A stretch of DNA of 64,000 nucleotides from Rhodococcus sovatensis (lineage in GTDB: Bacteria; Actinomycetota; Actinomycetes; Mycobacteriales; Mycobacteriaceae): assembly GCF_037327425.1 (NCBI RefSeq), contig NZ_CP147846.1:2046001-2110000 (forward strand), given 5' to 3'. A program made the position numbers and the translations under genes. The notes beneath the pieces are model-generated. The model was not told where the DNA came from and searched no databases. It was given only the letters and a program-made list of their open reading frames with translations. Below are positions 24,111 to 32,753 of this stretch, in pieces. Position 1 is the stretch's first letter. Every line of letters begins with the position of its first letter.

Positions 24111-25610
24111 TCAGGTCGTCAGTTGTTCGACCAGTTCCGCTGCAGTTTCGGCTGACTCCAGGAGGGCGCCCACGTGTGCTTTGCTGCCTCGGAGCGGCTC
24201 GAGCGTCGGGATGCGCACCAGGGAATCGCCTCCCAGATCGAAGATGACCGAATCCCAACTCGCAGCCGCGATGTCGGCGCCGAACTTGCGCAACACCTCA
24301 CCACGGAAGTAGGCGCGTGTGTCCGACGGCGGGGTCGAGACAGCGTCCAGGACCTGCTGCTCGGTGACGAGGCGCTCCATCGAGCCGCGCGCAACCAGCC
24401 GGTTGTACAACCCCTTGTCGAGGCGAACGTCCGAGTACTGCAAGTCGACCAGGTGCAACCGGGGGGCCGACCATCCGAGACCCTCACGCTGGCGGAAGCC
24501 TTCGAGAAGGCGCAGCTTGGCGGGCCAGTCGAGCAGGTTCGCGCATTCCATCGGATCGCGTTCCAACAGATCCAGCACCATTGCCCATTTGTCCAGGATG
24601 TCGGCCACGCGGGGGTCGTCCTTGCCCTCGCTGGCGACGAACTTTGCCACTCGCTGGTGATAGATCCGCTGCAACGCAAGGGCAGTGAGTTCCCGACCGT
24701 CGGCAAGTGCGACCGCCTGACGCAGTGTCGGATCGTGGCTGATCTGGTGCACTGCAGTCACAGGTCGGGCCAGCTGCAGATCGGACAGGTCGACGCCCGC
24801 CTCGATGATGTCCAGAACCAGAGCCGTGGTGCCGACCTTGAGATAGGTGGCCATCTCTGCAAGGTTTGCGTCGCCGATGATGCAATGCAGCCGGCGGTAC
24901 TTGTCTGCATCCGCGTGCGGTTCGTCGCGCGTGTTGATGATCCCGCGCTTGAGTGTCGTTTCGAGCCCCACCTCGACCTCGATGTAGTCGGCTCGCTGTG
25001 ACAGCTGGAACCCGGCCTCGTCGCCGGACTGCCCGATACCGACGCGGCCTGATCCAGTGATCACCTGGCGCGAGGCGAAGAACGGCGACAGCCCTGCGAT
25101 GACCGCCGAGAACGGAGTAGCTCGCGACATCAGATAGTTCTCGTGAGTGCCGTACGAGGCGCCCTTACCATCGACGTTGTTCTTGTACAGCTGCAGTCGA
25201 GGTGCGCCGGGCACGCTGGACGCGTGGCGGGCGGCGGCTTCCATGACCCGCTCACCGGCTTTGTCCCAGATGACTGCATCGAGCGGGTCCCGAACCTCAG
25301 GGGCGGAATACTCGGGATGCGCATGGTCGACGTAGAGGCGAGCGCCGTTGGTGAGGATCATGTTCGCCGCCCCGACCTCGTCAGCATCGATCACCGGCGC
25401 TGGGCCGCTGAACCGACCCAGGTCGAAACCACGGGCATCTCGCAGCGGCGATTCGACCTCGTAGTCCCATCGCGTTCGCTTCGCTCGCGGAACGCCGGCC
25501 GCCGCCGCGTAAGCGAGCACAGCCTGGGTGGATGTAAGGATCGGATTGGCCGTCGGTTCGGTCGGTGAGGAAATTCCGTATTCGACCTCGATGCCGATGA
25601 TGCGCTCCAT
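24111..25610 (-). CDS. dop: Pup deamidase / depupylase Dop
   Basis: 499 aa from ATG 25610 (MERIIGIEVEYGISS). It converts the C-terminal Gln of Pup to Glu and also removes Pup from substrates. It is a paralogue of PafA: same glutamine-synthetase-like fold, MILTNGARLYVDHAHPEYSAPE with the catalytic Asp, NNVDGKGASYGTHENYL, RGIINTRDEPHADADKYRRLH. It carries the extra Dop-loop region (residues about 40-80) missing from PafA. 95 bp separate it from pup. Confidence 0.97.
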   Translation of the reverse strand: MERIIGIEVEYGISSPTEPTANPILTSTQAVLAYAAAAGVPRAKRTRWDYEVESPLRDARGFDLGRFSGPAPVIDADEVGAANMILTNGARLYVDHAHPEYSAPEVRDPLDAVIWDKAGERVMEAAARHASSVPGAPRLQLYKNNVDGKGASYGTHENYLMSRATPFSAVIAGLSPFFASRQVITGSGRVGIGQSGDEAGFQLSQRADYIEVEVGLETTLKRGIINTRDEPHADADKYRRLHCIIGDANLAEMATYLKVGTTALVLDIIEAGVDLSDLQLARPVTAVHQISHDPTLRQAVALADGRELTALALQRIYHQRVAKFVASEGKDDPRVADILDKWAMVLDLLERDPMECANLLDWPAKLRLLEGFRQREGLGWSAPRLHLVDLQYSDVRLDKGLYNRLVARGSMERLVTEQQVLDAVSTPPSDTRAYFRGEVLRKFGADIAAASWDSVIFDLGGDSLVRIPTLEPLRGSKAHVGALLESAETAAELVEQLTT

Positions 25611-25661
25611 AGGCCCGAGCCTAGGTGATCGGCGACGCCGGACCCGAACCGAGCGGGAGAC

Positions 25662-25701
25662 ATCGCTGCCCGCGACCATCCAGATGGTCGCGGGCAGCGA
25701 T
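25662..25701 (-). terminator. Strong hairpin between mpa and dop
   Basis: Perfect 18-bp stem (ATCGCTGCCCGCGACCAT and its complement) with a 4-base loop CCAG, 15 bp after the mpa stop. It has no T-run but is very stable, and likely separates the mpa transcript from dop-pup-prcBA. Confidence 0.7.
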
Positions 25702-25715
25702 AACGGTTTGCGAAA

Positions 25716-27488
25716 TTACAGGTACTGACCCGTGTTGGATTCGGTGTCGATCGCGCGCGAGGCGCTCGCGTTCTTCCCCGTGACCAACGTCCGTATGTAC
25801 ACGATTCTTTCGCCCTTCTTGCCCGAGATCCGTGCCCAGTCGTCCGGGTTCGTCGTATTGGGCAGGTCCTCGTTCTCGGCGAATTCGTCCACGATCGAAT
25901 CGAAGAGGTGCTGAACACGAAGGCCTGGAGTTCCCGACTCGAGGACCGACTTGATGGCATACTTCTTCGACCTGTCGACGATGTTCTGGATCATCGCGCC
26001 CGAGTTGAAGTCCTTGAAGTACAAGACCTCCTTGTCACCGTTGGCATAGGTGACCTCGAGGAATCGATTGTCCTCGCTCTCGGCATACATGCGATCGACG
26101 ACGCGCTCGATCATCGCTCGAATGCACGCGACACGATCGCCACCGAATTCGGCGAGATCGTCGGCATTGACCGGCAGAGAATCGGTCAGGTACTTCGAGA
26201 AGATGTCCTGAGCAGATTCGGCGTCCGGTCGTTCGATCTTGATCTTCACGTCGAGCCTGCCGGGACGCAGGATTGCCGGGTCGATCATGTCCTCGCGGTT
26301 GGACGCGCCGATCACGATGACGTTCTCCAACCCCTCGACACCATCGATCTCGGCAAGGAGCTGCGGAACGACCGTGGTTTCGACGTCCGAGGACACTCCG
26401 GAACCACGGGTGCGGAAGATCGAGTCCATCTCGTCGAAGAACACGATGACCGGTGTGCCTTCCGACGCCTTCTCTCTCGCGCGTTGGAAGATCATCCGAA
26501 TGTGACGTTCGGTCTCGCCGACGAACTTGTTGAGCAGCTCCGGGCCTTTGATGTTGAGGAAGAACGACTTGGCTTCCTTCGCATCCTGACCACGTGCTTC
26601 CGCGATCTTCTTCGCGAGTGAATTCGCGACCGCCTTGGCTATGAGCGTTTTGCCGCATCCCGGAGGCCCGTAGAGCAGAACACCTTTCGGTGGCCGCAGT
26701 GAGTACTCGCGGAACAGGTCCTTGTGCAAGAAGGGCAACTCGACCGCGTCGCGAATCTGTTCGATCTGACGTCCGAGACCACCGATGTCCTCGTAGCCGA
26801 CATCGGGCACTTCTTCGAGCACGAGGTCCTCGACCTCGGCCTTCGGAACACGCTCGAAGGCATATCCCGCCTTCGTGTCGACGAGGAGTGAGTCGCCCGG
26901 ACGCAGCCTTCGCGACGGCTCGTCGGGATCCTCCGGTGCCTCGTCGTTGGCCATCTCGTACAGCGGCTTGGCCAACCACACGACACGTTCCTCGTCGGCG
27001 TGGCCCACCACGAGCGCGCGGGTCCCATCGCCGAGAAGTTCACGCAGCGTGCTGATCTCACCGACCTGCTCGAACGTCCCTGCCTCGACGATGGTGAGAG
27101 CCTCGTTGAGCCGAACGGTCTGGCCAGGGGCGAGGACGGCGGCTTCGATATTGGGCGAGCATGCCAAACGCATCTTGCGCCCCGAGGTGAAGACGTCGAC
27201 GGTGTCGTCCTCGTGGACCGCCATCAGAATGCCGTAGCCGCTCGGCGGTTGGCCCAGCCGATCCACTTCCTCCCGCAACGCGATCAGCTGTTGGCGGGCT
27301 TCCTTGAGCGTGTCCATCAACTTGGAATTGCGCAACGACAACGAGTCGATGCGGGCCTCCAGCTCGCGGACCTGCTCGGGCGGTTCTCCGAGTTGACCGA
27401 GTTGACGCCGTAGGGACGCTGCCTCGGCGCGTAGATCCTCGAGTTCCGCTCTGGCCGCAGCCGAATCCGGATTGTCTGTTGAGCTCAT
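25716..27488 (-). CDS. mpa: Proteasome-associated AAA ATPase Mpa/ARC
   Basis: 590 aa from ATG 27488 (GGGAGGAG upstream). Hexameric unfoldase that recognises Pup with its N-terminal coiled coil (about residues 10-60 and on, RAELEDLRAEAASLRRQLG) and feeds substrates to the 20S core. Tandem OB domains follow, then an AAA module: Walker A GPPGCGKT at about 274-281, Walker B VIVFFDEMDSIF at about 345, sensor GASNREDMIDPAILRPGRLD. It ends in the QYL motif that docks into the proteasome alpha ring. Also called arc outside mycobacteria. Confidence 0.97.
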   Translation of the reverse strand: MSSTDNPDSAAARAELEDLRAEAASLRRQLGQLGEPPEQVRELEARIDSLSLRNSKLMDTLKEARQQLIALREEVDRLGQPPSGYGILMAVHEDDTVDVFTSGRKMRLACSPNIEAAVLAPGQTVRLNEALTIVEAGTFEQVGEISTLRELLGDGTRALVVGHADEERVVWLAKPLYEMANDEAPEDPDEPSRRLRPGDSLLVDTKAGYAFERVPKAEVEDLVLEEVPDVGYEDIGGLGRQIEQIRDAVELPFLHKDLFREYSLRPPKGVLLYGPPGCGKTLIAKAVANSLAKKIAEARGQDAKEAKSFFLNIKGPELLNKFVGETERHIRMIFQRAREKASEGTPVIVFFDEMDSIFRTRGSGVSSDVETTVVPQLLAEIDGVEGLENVIVIGASNREDMIDPAILRPGRLDVKIKIERPDAESAQDIFSKYLTDSLPVNADDLAEFGGDRVACIRAMIERVVDRMYAESEDNRFLEVTYANGDKEVLYFKDFNSGAMIQNIVDRSKKYAIKSVLESGTPGLRVQHLFDSIVDEFAENEDLPNTTNPDDWARISGKKGERIVYIRTLVTGKNASASRAIDTESNTGQYL

Positions 27489-27582
27489 GAGCGACTCCTC
27501 CCAGTCCCGATCTGTCAACGCTACCGGCACATACGCAAAAGTGCGTGGGGACACGTTCTTGCAGGGGTACTCGCTAGCGCGA

Positions 27583-27626
27583 GTTAGCCTGAGGACCGGC
27601 GTCCTTGCCATGTTAGCCTCACCTGA
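27583..27626. promoter_or_regulatory. Two TTAGCCT-type half sites resembling iron-box halves
   Basis: TTAGCCTGAGG (from about 27585) and TTAGCCTCACCTGAA (from about 27613) lie in the divergent region between mpa and the lipoprotein at 27667. They resemble parts of the DtxR/IdeR consensus TTAGGTTAGGCTAACCTAA, but neither is a good full match. Confidence 0.25.
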
Positions 27627-27666
27627 AATGCATGCGTACGTGCTGCACAGAAAAGGGGCTTCACCA

Positions 27667-28158
27667 GTGAAAATGCGCACATCTTCCGCTTTCGTCGCGC
27701 TCGCGGCCGCCGCGCTCGTCGCGGCTGGATGCAGCTCGGGAGAAGATTCCGATCACAGTTCGGAATCTTCGGCGGCGACGACGTCCGAGGCGCCCACGAC
27801 AGCGTCTGCGGCCGACGCGACTGCCCCGACCGTCGAGGAACTCACCGAGTCCTTGGCCCTTGTGGTCGCCCCGAACGTCGACGCCGCGACGAAGGCGGCC
27901 GACATCGAGAACGGGCAAGCTCGCCTGGCGAATCTGGAGCAGATGACGGCCGCACTCGCCAATTACGGCGAGATCACGTTCCAGGTCGACGAGCCGACGG
28001 TCGAAGGCGAGACCGCCACTGCGCTGGTCGCAATTGCGACCCCGCGCGGGACAGCCGCACCGACACCCAACACCTGGGTCCTGATCGACGGCGACTGGAA
28101 GGTGTCCGACGCCAGTGCATGCCAGTTACTGGCGATGGGCCAGGCTCCCTGCGTCTGA
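27667..28158 (+). CDS. MTB12-like secreted lipoprotein
   Basis: 163 aa from GTG 27667 (ATG 27673 possible). A signal peptide (MRTSSAFVALAAAALVAAGC) ends in lipobox VAAGC, followed by a Ser/Asp/Thr/Ala-rich linker. The mature domain (APTVEELTESLALVVAPNVD, ANYGEITFQVDEPTVEG, WVLIDGDWKVSDASACQLL) follows the pattern of the mycobacterial low-molecular-weight antigen MTB12/CFP-2 family, a cystatin/NTF2-like fold of unknown role. Divergent from mpa; convergent with trmI, whose stop is 2 bp away. Confidence 0.8.
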   Translation: MKMRTSSAFVALAAAALVAAGCSSGEDSDHSSESSAATTSEAPTTASAADATAPTVEELTESLALVVAPNVDAATKAADIENGQARLANLEQMTAALANYGEITFQVDEPTVEGETATALVAIATPRGTAAPTPNTWVLIDGDWKVSDASACQLLAMGQAPCV

Positions 28159-28159
28159 C

Positions 28160-29038
28160 TCAGCCCTTGCCGGACCTTCGCTGCGGTTTCGGAGTCACTG
28201 TCCCGGCTGCCAGCTTACGAGCGCTGATGAGGAAGGCGGTGTGTCCCTGCATCCGATGCTCGGGACGCACCGCCAAACCGACGACATGCCACCCCCGAAC
28301 GATGGATTCCCACGACCGTGGCTCGGTCCAGCATTCCTGTGCACGAAGCGCCTCGACGACACGCGACAACTGCGTCACGGTGGCGACGTAGACGATCAAG
28401 ACGCCGCCGGGTACGAGAGCATCCGCTACCGCGGGTAGCGCATCCCACGGCGAGAGCATGTCCAAGATCACCCGATCGACGGTCTCCCCCGGATGATCGA
28501 CACCGAACTGATCGATGTCCGCGACGGTGAGGTCCCAGTTCGGTGGGCGCTCCCCGAAGAACGTCTCGACGTTCTTCACCGCATAATCGGCGTGATCCTG
28601 GCGGATCTCGTACGAGATGACAGTCCCTGACGTCCCCACTGCACGGAGCAAGGAACATGTGAGCGCGCCCGAACCCGCACCGGCCTCGAGTACACGTGCG
28701 CCGGGGAAGACGTCACCTTCGTGCACGATCTGCGCTGCATCCTTCGGGTAGATGACCTGCGCGCCGCGCGGCATCGACAGCACGTAGTCGGTGAGCAGCG
28801 GCCGAAGAGCGAGATAGGGCGTTCCATTCACCGAGGTGACTACGCTGCCCTCGTCCGCGCCGATCAACGCGTCGTGCGTGATGCCACCGCGGTGGGTATG
28901 AAATTCCTTGCCGGCGTCGAGAACGACCGTGTAATGCCGACCCTTGCCGTCCGTCAGCTGGACGCGATCTCCGACCCGGAACGGGCCGCTGCGTGCGGCG
29001 CCGGTGGGCACGGCTTGCGTGGTCTCGTCCGAAGACAC
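28160..29038 (-). CDS. trmI: tRNA (adenine58-N1)-methyltransferase TrmI
   Basis: 292 aa. SAM-dependent tetramer that makes m1A58 in the T-loop of tRNAs. The N-terminal beta barrel (VGDRVQLTDGKGRHYTVVLD, THRGGITHDALIG) is followed by a Rossmann fold with EAGAGSGALTCSLLRA (SAM site), SYEIRQDHADYA, and DRVILDMLSPWDAL. Orthologous in order to M. tuberculosis Rv2118c, next to mpa and the RecB-like gene. Divergent from the gene at 29160. Confidence 0.95.
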   Translation of the reverse strand: MSSDETTQAVPTGAARSGPFRVGDRVQLTDGKGRHYTVVLDAGKEFHTHRGGITHDALIGADEGSVVTSVNGTPYLALRPLLTDYVLSMPRGAQVIYPKDAAQIVHEGDVFPGARVLEAGAGSGALTCSLLRAVGTSGTVISYEIRQDHADYAVKNVETFFGERPPNWDLTVADIDQFGVDHPGETVDRVILDMLSPWDALPAVADALVPGGVLIVYVATVTQLSRVVEALRAQECWTEPRSWESIVRGWHVVGLAVRPEHRMQGHTAFLISARKLAAGTVTPKPQRRSGKG

Positions 29039-29159
29039 AGCCGACTACCTCTTTCGATGAACTGAATTGGTGCAGTCGGTCCGGGATGGACTGGCGACTC
29101 GGCTGCCCAGACTACGGCCTTGCGCAGTTCTGTCGGTCCACGGGCTTAGTGTGCATGGC

Positions 29160-30029
29160 GTGAGTATTACCGAGACGCCCGCACAGTCTGCCCCGATCAG
29201 CCCCCTCAGGCGTAGCAAGCCGGCACTCTCACCGTCACGCGCCGGCGACTTCAAACAGTGTCCGTTGCTGTACCGGTTTCGGGCCATCGATCGAATCCCA
29301 GAGAAGTCGACCACAGCTCAGGTCAAGGGCACCGTGGTTCACGCAGCACTCGAAGCGCTGTACGGAATGCCCACTGCGGCACGGCATTCGGACACTGCAG
29401 TCGGTCTCGTCGAGCCCGCGTGGGATCGTGTCCGCGCAGAATCTCCGGACATCGCCGATTTCATTTCCGACAACGACCTCGCTACGTTGCTCGAGCAGGC
29501 GCGCAACCTCGTCGCGGGATACTACGAGATGGAAGATCCGACTCGATTCGATCCAGAATCGTGCGAGCAGCGCGTCGAGATCGATCTCGACGACGGGACG
29601 CCACTGCGCGGTTTCATCGACCGCATCGACGTGGCACCCAACGGAATGGTGCGTGTGGTGGACTACAAGACAGGCAAGGCTCCTCGGGAATTCACCGAGG
29701 CGAAGGCGCTGTTCCAGATGAAGTTCTACGCCTTGGTCGTCATGCGCATGCGTGGCATAGTCCCGGCTCAGCTCAAATTGATGTACCTCGCCGACAAACA
29801 GTCCCTGACCTACACCCCGGACGAGGGCGAGCTACTTCGCTTCGAACGGATGCTGTCGGCGATCTGGAAAGCCATTCTCGTTGCCGGGAAATCGGGTGAT
29901 TTTCAGCCCAAGAAAGGCAAGCTGTGCGCGTGGTGCGATCACCAAGCTCTGTGCCCCGAGTTCGGCGGAACTCCCCCGACCTACCCCGGTTGGCCCGAGG
30001 TGGCAGCAACATCGAGCACCCAGGCATGA
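29160..30029 (+). CDS. RecB/Cas4-like PD-(D/E)XK nuclease
   Basis: 289 aa from GTG 29160. PDDEXK_1 domain: LSPSRAGDFKQCPLLYRFR at the start, VKGTVVHAALEALY (motif I His), FIDRIDVAP and VVDYKTGKAPRE (catalytic Asp and Glu/Asp-x-Lys). One Cys in the first motif and CAWCDHQALCPEF at the end form the four-cysteine set that binds an iron-sulfur cluster in Cas4/AddB-type nucleases. Likely a DNA-repair exonuclease, like M. tuberculosis Rv2119c in the same place. It overlaps the next gene by ATGA. Confidence 0.9.
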   Translation: MSITETPAQSAPISPLRRSKPALSPSRAGDFKQCPLLYRFRAIDRIPEKSTTAQVKGTVVHAALEALYGMPTAARHSDTAVGLVEPAWDRVRAESPDIADFISDNDLATLLEQARNLVAGYYEMEDPTRFDPESCEQRVEIDLDDGTPLRGFIDRIDVAPNGMVRVVDYKTGKAPREFTEAKALFQMKFYALVVMRMRGIVPAQLKLMYLADKQSLTYTPDEGELLRFERMLSAIWKAILVAGKSGDFQPKKGKLCAWCDHQALCPEFGGTPPTYPGWPEVAATSSTQA

Positions 30030-30841
30030 CCGAGAACGCGTTCTTCGTACCTCTCGGCGTCAATGCGGCGGGCAACGAGGTGTTCGGCGCTACCGAACGG
30101 TCCATCGGCACCTGGTCTTCCACCATGCAGCACGGCGCACCACCGTCGGCGCTGCTGGTGCGCGCCATGGAGCGGATCGGCGCACGCGAGGACGTACGCG
30201 TCACCAGAGTCGTGATCGAGCTTCTCGGCCCGGTTCCCATCGCGGACATCGAAGTCAGATCGTGGGTCGAACGGCCGGGCAAGAATATCGAACTCGTCGT
30301 TGCCGAGCTGTGGGCACGCACCGAGAGCGGTACAGAACGCGCAGTCGCCCGAGGAACTGCATGGAGGTTGGCCACCGAGGACACCACACATGTCGTGCAT
30401 GCAGCGGACGTTCCGCTCAGGCCCCTCTCGGAAACCACGCCCCACGTGTGGGGCAAGTCGTGGAACAGCGGATACATCGACAACGTGGACATCCGCGCGA
30501 TAACCGAGATCGGTGGGGTCGGACCAGGTCAGGTATGGGCCACTCCGACAACGAGTCTGGTGTTGGGCGAGACCATGACACCACTCGAGCGGCTGTTCTC
30601 CGTGGCAGACATCGCCAACGGAATCGGCGCCAAGCTCGACATCGACCGGTGGACATTTCTCAACACCGATCTCACCGTTCACCTGTTTCGCATCCCGGAC
30701 GGCGAATGGATCGGCCTGTCGGCCGAAACATCCACCGGTCCGGATGGTTTCGCGATGTCGGCAGGAGTTCTTCACGACCATCTCGGACCTGTGGGACGCA
30801 TCGCACAGACCGTGCTGGTACGTCCGCGCGACCGAAACTGA
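30026..30841 (+). CDS. Thioesterase-superfamily (double hotdog) protein
   Basis: 271 aa, ATG overlapping the previous stop. TesB-like 4HBT_3 architecture: two hotdog units, with STMQHGAPPSALLVRAMERI (first helix) and TPLERLFSVADIANGIGA (second), and SAETSTGPDGFAMSAGVLHDHLG at the end. Probably an acyl-CoA thioesterase; substrate unknown. Convergent with hisG, whose stop is 2 bp away. Confidence 0.8.
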   Translation: MTENAFFVPLGVNAAGNEVFGATERSIGTWSSTMQHGAPPSALLVRAMERIGAREDVRVTRVVIELLGPVPIADIEVRSWVERPGKNIELVVAELWARTESGTERAVARGTAWRLATEDTTHVVHAADVPLRPLSETTPHVWGKSWNSGYIDNVDIRAITEIGGVGPGQVWATPTTSLVLGETMTPLERLFSVADIANGIGAKLDIDRWTFLNTDLTVHLFRIPDGEWIGLSAETSTGPDGFAMSAGVLHDHLGPVGRIAQTVLVRPRDRN

Positions 30842-30843
30842 GG

Positions 30844-31695
30844 TCAGAAAGCTCGGCAGGACCTGATGTCCGAGGCCAAAATGGCCTTCGCGCCGAGGTC
30901 GGCGAGATCGTCCATCACCGTGTTGTGAACCTTGCGAGACACCATGGCGCGCACCGCGATCCAATTCTCGTCCGCCATCGGAGACAGCGTGGGCGACTCG
31001 ATGCCGGGAGTGATCTTCACGGCCTCGTCGAGGATGGACTTCGGGCAGTCGTAGTCGAGCATCAGGTACTGCTGCGCGAATACGACACCCTGCACCCGCG
31101 CGATCAGCTGCTTGCGAGTCTTGTCTGTACTGCCGCCTCCGGCTCGCTCGATCAGTACACCCTCGGAGTCGCACAGCGACTCGCCGAACGCGACCAAGTT
31201 GTTCTGACGAAGCGATCGACCCGACTCGACGACGTCGGCGATAGCGTCCGCCACCCCGAGCTGGATGGAGATCTCGACCGCACCGTCCAGACGAATCACG
31301 GTCGCCTCCAGACCCCGGGCCGCGAGGTCTGCTTTGACGAGATTGGGATACGACGTGGCGATGCGCAGCCCGCCGAGATCCTCAGTGGACCAGTCCTTGC
31401 CCTGCGGGGCCGCATAGCGGAACGTCGAACGGCCGAAACCGAGAGAAAGCAGCTCGTCGACCGGAGCCCCTGAGTCCAACGCAAGATCGCGTCCCGTGAT
31501 ACCGAGGTCGAGCTGGCCGGACCCGACGTAGATCGCGATGTCTTTCGGGCGCAGGAAGAAGAATTCGACGCCATTGGCCGGATCGAGGACGGTGAGATCT
31601 TTCGAGTCGCTCCGCCGGCGGTAGCCGGCTTCCTGCAAGATCTCGGCGGAGGATTCGGAGAGGGCGCCCTTGTTGGGAACTGCTACACGCAACAT
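30844..31695 (-). CDS. hisG: ATP phosphoribosyltransferase (long form)
   Basis: 283 aa. First step of histidine synthesis: ATP plus PRPP to phosphoribosyl-ATP. Starts MLRVAVPNKGALSESSAEIL; DLGITGRDL and the PRPP loop region DLGGLRIATSYPNLV, then LDGAVEISIQLGVADAIADVVESG. The C-terminal ACT-like domain (about residues 210-283) marks the long HisG, which is inhibited by histidine. Follows hisE in the same direction, 63 bp apart. Confidence 0.97.
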   Translation of the reverse strand: MLRVAVPNKGALSESSAEILQEAGYRRRSDSKDLTVLDPANGVEFFFLRPKDIAIYVGSGQLDLGITGRDLALDSGAPVDELLSLGFGRSTFRYAAPQGKDWSTEDLGGLRIATSYPNLVKADLAARGLEATVIRLDGAVEISIQLGVADAIADVVESGRSLRQNNLVAFGESLCDSEGVLIERAGGGSTDKTRKQLIARVQGVVFAQQYLMLDYDCPKSILDEAVKITPGIESPTLSPMADENWIAVRAMVSRKVHNTVMDDLADLGAKAILASDIRSCRAF

Positions 31696-31758
31696 TGCGA
31701 GGTCCTTAGGTCAGAAGAAGTACGAGGCGAGGGGGCGTGCCGCTCGAAACGAGCACGC

Positions 31759-32040
31759 TCACAGATGTCGGTAGACATCGTCCAGCGTCAGACCGCGCCC
31801 CACCATGAGTACCTGAACCCAGTACAGCAACTGCGAAATCTCCTCGGCGAGGGCCTCGTCACCCTCATGCTCGGCGGCGATCCAGACTTCACCTGCTTCC
31901 TCGATGATCTTCTTACCCTGGGCATGCACGCCTGCATCCAACGCAGCAACGGTGCCGGAGCCCTCTGGGCGGGTGACAGCGCGGTCGGTCAGCTCGGCGA
32001 ACAGGGAGTCGAAGGTCTTCACAGTTAGCGATTCTTTCAT
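31759..32040 (-). CDS. hisE: Phosphoribosyl-ATP pyrophosphatase
   Basis: 93 aa from ATG 32040, which overlaps the stop of the upstream HAD gene. Second step of histidine synthesis. MazG-like all-helical fold with KKIIEEAGEVWIAAEHEGDE (metal-binding EExxE and ExxD) and EISQLLYWVQVLMVGRGL. A GTG six codons downstream (VKTFDSLF) is an alternative start and matches the usual beginning of the family. Confidence 0.95.
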   Translation of the reverse strand: MKESLTVKTFDSLFAELTDRAVTRPEGSGTVAALDAGVHAQGKKIIEEAGEVWIAAEHEGDEALAEEISQLLYWVQVLMVGRGLTLDDVYRHL

Positions 32041-32753
32041 GACGAGGTGGCCGAGCGTGCATCGCACCACGCGGATCGCAACTCGTCCGCGTTGATCCCG
32101 ACGAGCGAATCGCGGAGGACATACCCAGGCTCCGCCGACACCTCGACTTCGGAGGGCACGAGCAGGACCGAGCACCCGGCTCGGCGCGCGGCCAGCGAAC
32201 CGGTGGGGGAATCCTCGACCGCGAGACAGTGCGACGGGTCGAGCCCGAGCAGAGACGCGCCCAGGAGGTAAGGCGCAGGGTGCGGCTTGCCTTCCTCGAC
32301 CTCGTCACCGCTGACGGTGAAGTCGAAATACTCACGCCCGATCGTCTCGAGCGCTGTTTCGACGAGACCTCGTTCGGTATTGGTCACCAATGCGGTACCC
32401 AGGCCCATCTCCCGCGCGAGTCCGAGGGCGTCTTTCGCGCCGGGCCGCCACGGAATACCTTCGGAGAACAGGTGCCCGACGCGGTCCGTCAACCAGTCGC
32501 GAGCCCAACCCAGCGACTGCTCGGTCGCTTCGGTTCCCGTGTGTGCGAACACTTTCCGAAGCGCACCTTGCATCGAATTGCCGAGCGTGCTCGTTCGAAC
32601 CTCCGCGGTCAGCACACGACCCAGTTCGAGCGACAGCTCGGCAACTGCGACGTCCCAGATCTTCTCCGAGTCCAGCAAGGTTCCGTCCATGTCCCACAGG
32701 ACGCCCCGCAGTTCGGACGCATCTGATTCAGACGACGCATTTGACTCAAACAT
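32037..32753 (-). CDS. HAD-superfamily hydrolase
   Basis: 238 aa from ATG 32753; the start overlaps the metH stop by 8 nt. Beta-phosphoglucomutase/phosphatase-like HAD: WDMDGTLLDSE (motif I), LVTNTERG (motif II), GKPHPAPYLLGA (motif III) and AVEDSPTGSLAARRAG (motif IV), with a helical cap. Phosphatase of unknown substrate. Encoded between metH and hisE as in other Mycobacteriales. Confidence 0.92.
   Translation of the reverse strand: MFESNASSESDASELRGVLWDMDGTLLDSEKIWDVAVAELSLELGRVLTAEVRTSTLGNSMQGALRKVFAHTGTEATEQSLGWARDWLTDRVGHLFSEGIPWRPGAKDALGLAREMGLGTALVTNTERGLVETALETIGREYFDFTVSGDEVEEGKPHPAPYLLGASLLGLDPSHCLAVEDSPTGSLAARRAGCSVLLVPSEVEVSAEPGYVLRDSLVGINADELRSAWCDARSATSS

Noticed and set aside
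29881..31473. 530-codon plus-strand frame over the thioesterase and hisG
   Set aside because: Different frame from the thioesterase and antisense to hisG; extremely Arg-rich, typical of a shadow.
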